From NCBI RefSeq assembly GCF_008711155.1, contig NZ_VUYQ01000008.1, positions 62,001-126,000 of the forward strand: a stretch of 64,000 nucleotides of DNA. The letters are read 5' to 3'. Position 1 is the stretch's first letter. Each line of letters opens with the position of its first letter. The stretch is from Dechloromonas sp. CZR5 (lineage in GTDB: Bacteria; Pseudomonadota; Gammaproteobacteria; Burkholderiales; Rhodocyclaceae). Of this stretch, positions 63,108-64,000 are shown piece after piece. The notes beneath the pieces were generated by a model. The model had not been told where the DNA came from. It did no database searches and was given only the letters and a program-made list of their open reading frames with translations. The translations under genes and the position numbers were made by a program.

Positions 63108-64000
63108 TTGAGTACCGTTTCCGATCCACCCCAGCGTGATCGCTGGGCGCGCCTGCGCTTCTCAATCATCGGCCCCTTGCTCGCCGCGCCGCCGGCGCCG
63201 GGGGAACTCGCTGCGGCCTTGACCGCGCTGGCCGCCAAACCCTGGCGGCATCCGGTGTCCGGCCTCGCGATCTGCTTTGCCGTCTCGACGCTCGAGCGCT
63301 GGTATTACACGGCCCGCGCCGCCGCCGATCCGGTCGCCGCCTTGCGTAACCGCCTGCGCGGCGACCTTGGCCGCTTCCCGAGCCTCGCGCCGGCGGCCAT
63401 CGACCGGCTGACGACCCAGTATCGCGAGCATCCGGGCTGGACCATGCAGCTGCATTTCGACAACCTCCGGGCGGCCCTCGAAGGCTCCGACACGCCGCTG
63501 CCCTCGTATCCGACCGTGCGGCGCTTCCTCAAGGCGCAGGGAATGTTCCGCCAGCCGCGCCCGAAACGCGCCAGCGACGGCGCGCGGCTCGCCCGCGACC
63601 GCCTCGATCAGCTGGAGGTCAGGAGCTTCGAGGTCGACCACGTCGCGGCCCTCTGGCACCTCGATTTCCACCACGCCGCGCGCAAGGTCCTCACGCGCGC
63701 CGGCACCTGGGTCAAGCCGATCCTGCTCGGCGTCCTCGACGACCGCTCGCGCCTGGTCTGCCACCTGCAGTGGTACCTCGACGAGACCGCCGAGAGTCTC
63801 GTCCATGGCCTGTCGCAGGCGTTCATGAAGCGCGGCCTGCCGCGCGCGCTGATGACCGACAACGGCGCCGCGATGCTCGCCGAGGAGACGGTCGCCGGGC
63901 TGGCCCAGCTGGGCATCGTGCATCAGACGACGCTGCCGTATTCGCCCTACCAGAACGCCAAGCAGGAGTCGTTCTGGGCCCGCGTCGAAGGCCGCCTGAT
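63108..64000 (+). CDS. rve/DDE-type transposase (C-terminus outside window)
   Basis: 297 complete codons visible from TTG 63108 (GGGAG upstream). Helix-rich N-terminus (LAICFAVSTLERWYYTARAAADPVAALRNRLR), then an integrase core: Asp in WHLDFHHAARKV, Asp in ALMTDNGAAML, and Glu in YQNAKQESFW. This is the rve (IS3/IS481-like) catalytic core. It is cut off at the window edge. It belongs with the accessory gene 98 bp upstream. Confidence 0.85.
   Translation, partial: MSTVSDPPQRDRWARLRFSIIGPLLAAPPAPGELAAALTALAAKPWRHPVSGLAICFAVSTLERWYYTARAAADPVAALRNRLRGDLGRFPSLAPAAIDRLTTQYREHPGWTMQLHFDNLRAALEGSDTPLPSYPTVRRFLKAQGMFRQPRPKRASDGARLARDRLDQLEVRSFEVDHVAALWHLDFHHAARKVLTRAGTWVKPILLGVLDDRSRLVCHLQWYLDETAESLVHGLSQAFMKRGLPRALMTDNGAAMLAEETVAGLAQLGIVHQTTLPYSPYQNAKQESFWARVEGRL

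Larger units (their letters stand above)
34894..64000. mobile_element. Integrative/plasmid-like genomic island (right end outside window)
   Basis: The content is typical of ICEs or integrated plasmids: P4-type integrase, second tyrosine recombinase, ParM/StbA-like and ParB-like segregation proteins, toxin-antitoxin, giant methylase-helicase, RadC, many small unknown genes with shared leaders, and IS elements. No type IV secretion genes appear before the right edge, so autonomous transfer cannot be judged. The left boundary is taken at the integrase and the true att site is not identified. Confidence 0.7.
62361..64000 (+). mobile_element. Partial two-gene insertion sequence at the right edge
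   Basis: It holds a zinc-finger/HTH accessory protein and an rve-type DDE transposase. The left end is not sharply defined; a GAGGGGG-tgat-CCCCCTC dyad (62361-62378) is near it. The right end is outside the window. It abuts the promoter side of the interrupted HEPN-like gene. Confidence 0.65.

Overview
The window is high-GC DNA from a betaproteobacterium, most likely of the Rhodocyclales (Dechloromonas/Azonexus/Accumulibacter-like). That assignment rests on the gene set and protein style, not on a marker gene. It has two halves: a chromosomal half (about 1-34,550) centred on the Calvin-Benson-Bassham (CBB) cycle, and an accessory half (about 34,550-64,000 and beyond) that looks like part of an integrative/conjugative or plasmid-like genomic island.

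Chromosomal half. A minus-strand run carries cbbF-cbbP-cbbT-gap-cbbA, then a terminator, then rpe and a large alpha-2-macroglobulin gene that runs off the left edge. cbbY is divergent from cbbF. Next come a CsgG/DUF4810/DUF799 lipoprotein operon, a large CHASE3-PAS-GGDEF-EAL protein, a DUF4337 protein, a secreted GppA-like protein, a TRIC/UPF0126-like membrane protein and an AcpH-like protein. The plus-strand run cbbM (form II RuBisCO)-cbbQ-cbbO-cbbR follows. The cbbM and cbbF promoter regions share a matching TNA-N7-TNA-N7-TTA element in the same orientation and at nearly the same distance from the start codon. This suggests that one CbbR protein controls both clusters. After cbbR come a DUF3422 gene, a 0.5-kb non-coding element with long inverted ends, purC, an AT-rich TPR lipoprotein, a DUF2189 gene, prlC and a DUF4124-thioredoxin-fold protein.

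Accessory half. It opens with a P4-type tyrosine integrase beside short GGGTAGCT repeats. It continues with a PD-(D/E)XK/Cas4-like nuclease, a CFI-motif protein, a ParM/StbA-like segregation pair, a second tyrosine recombinase, an Xre-RES toxin-antitoxin pair followed by a zincin, a 677-aa ParB-family protein, a diguanylate cyclase, a 1669-aa methylase-helicase, an NhaD antiporter, many small unknown proteins, RadC and a uracil-DNA-glycosylase-like protein. A gene with a HEPN-like RNxxxH motif is cut by an intact IS4-family element with a 10-bp target duplication. A second, partial IS reaches the right edge. No conjugation genes are seen in this window.

The most striking unexplained signals are in the island. 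Five unrelated genes are each preceded by a two-hairpin leader whose second hairpin sequesters the Shine-Dalgarno sequence, with compensatory base changes between copies. Four plus-strand genes also have an upstream 21-22-bp direct repeat, and three of them carry both elements. Together these look like a shared, element-specific expression system.
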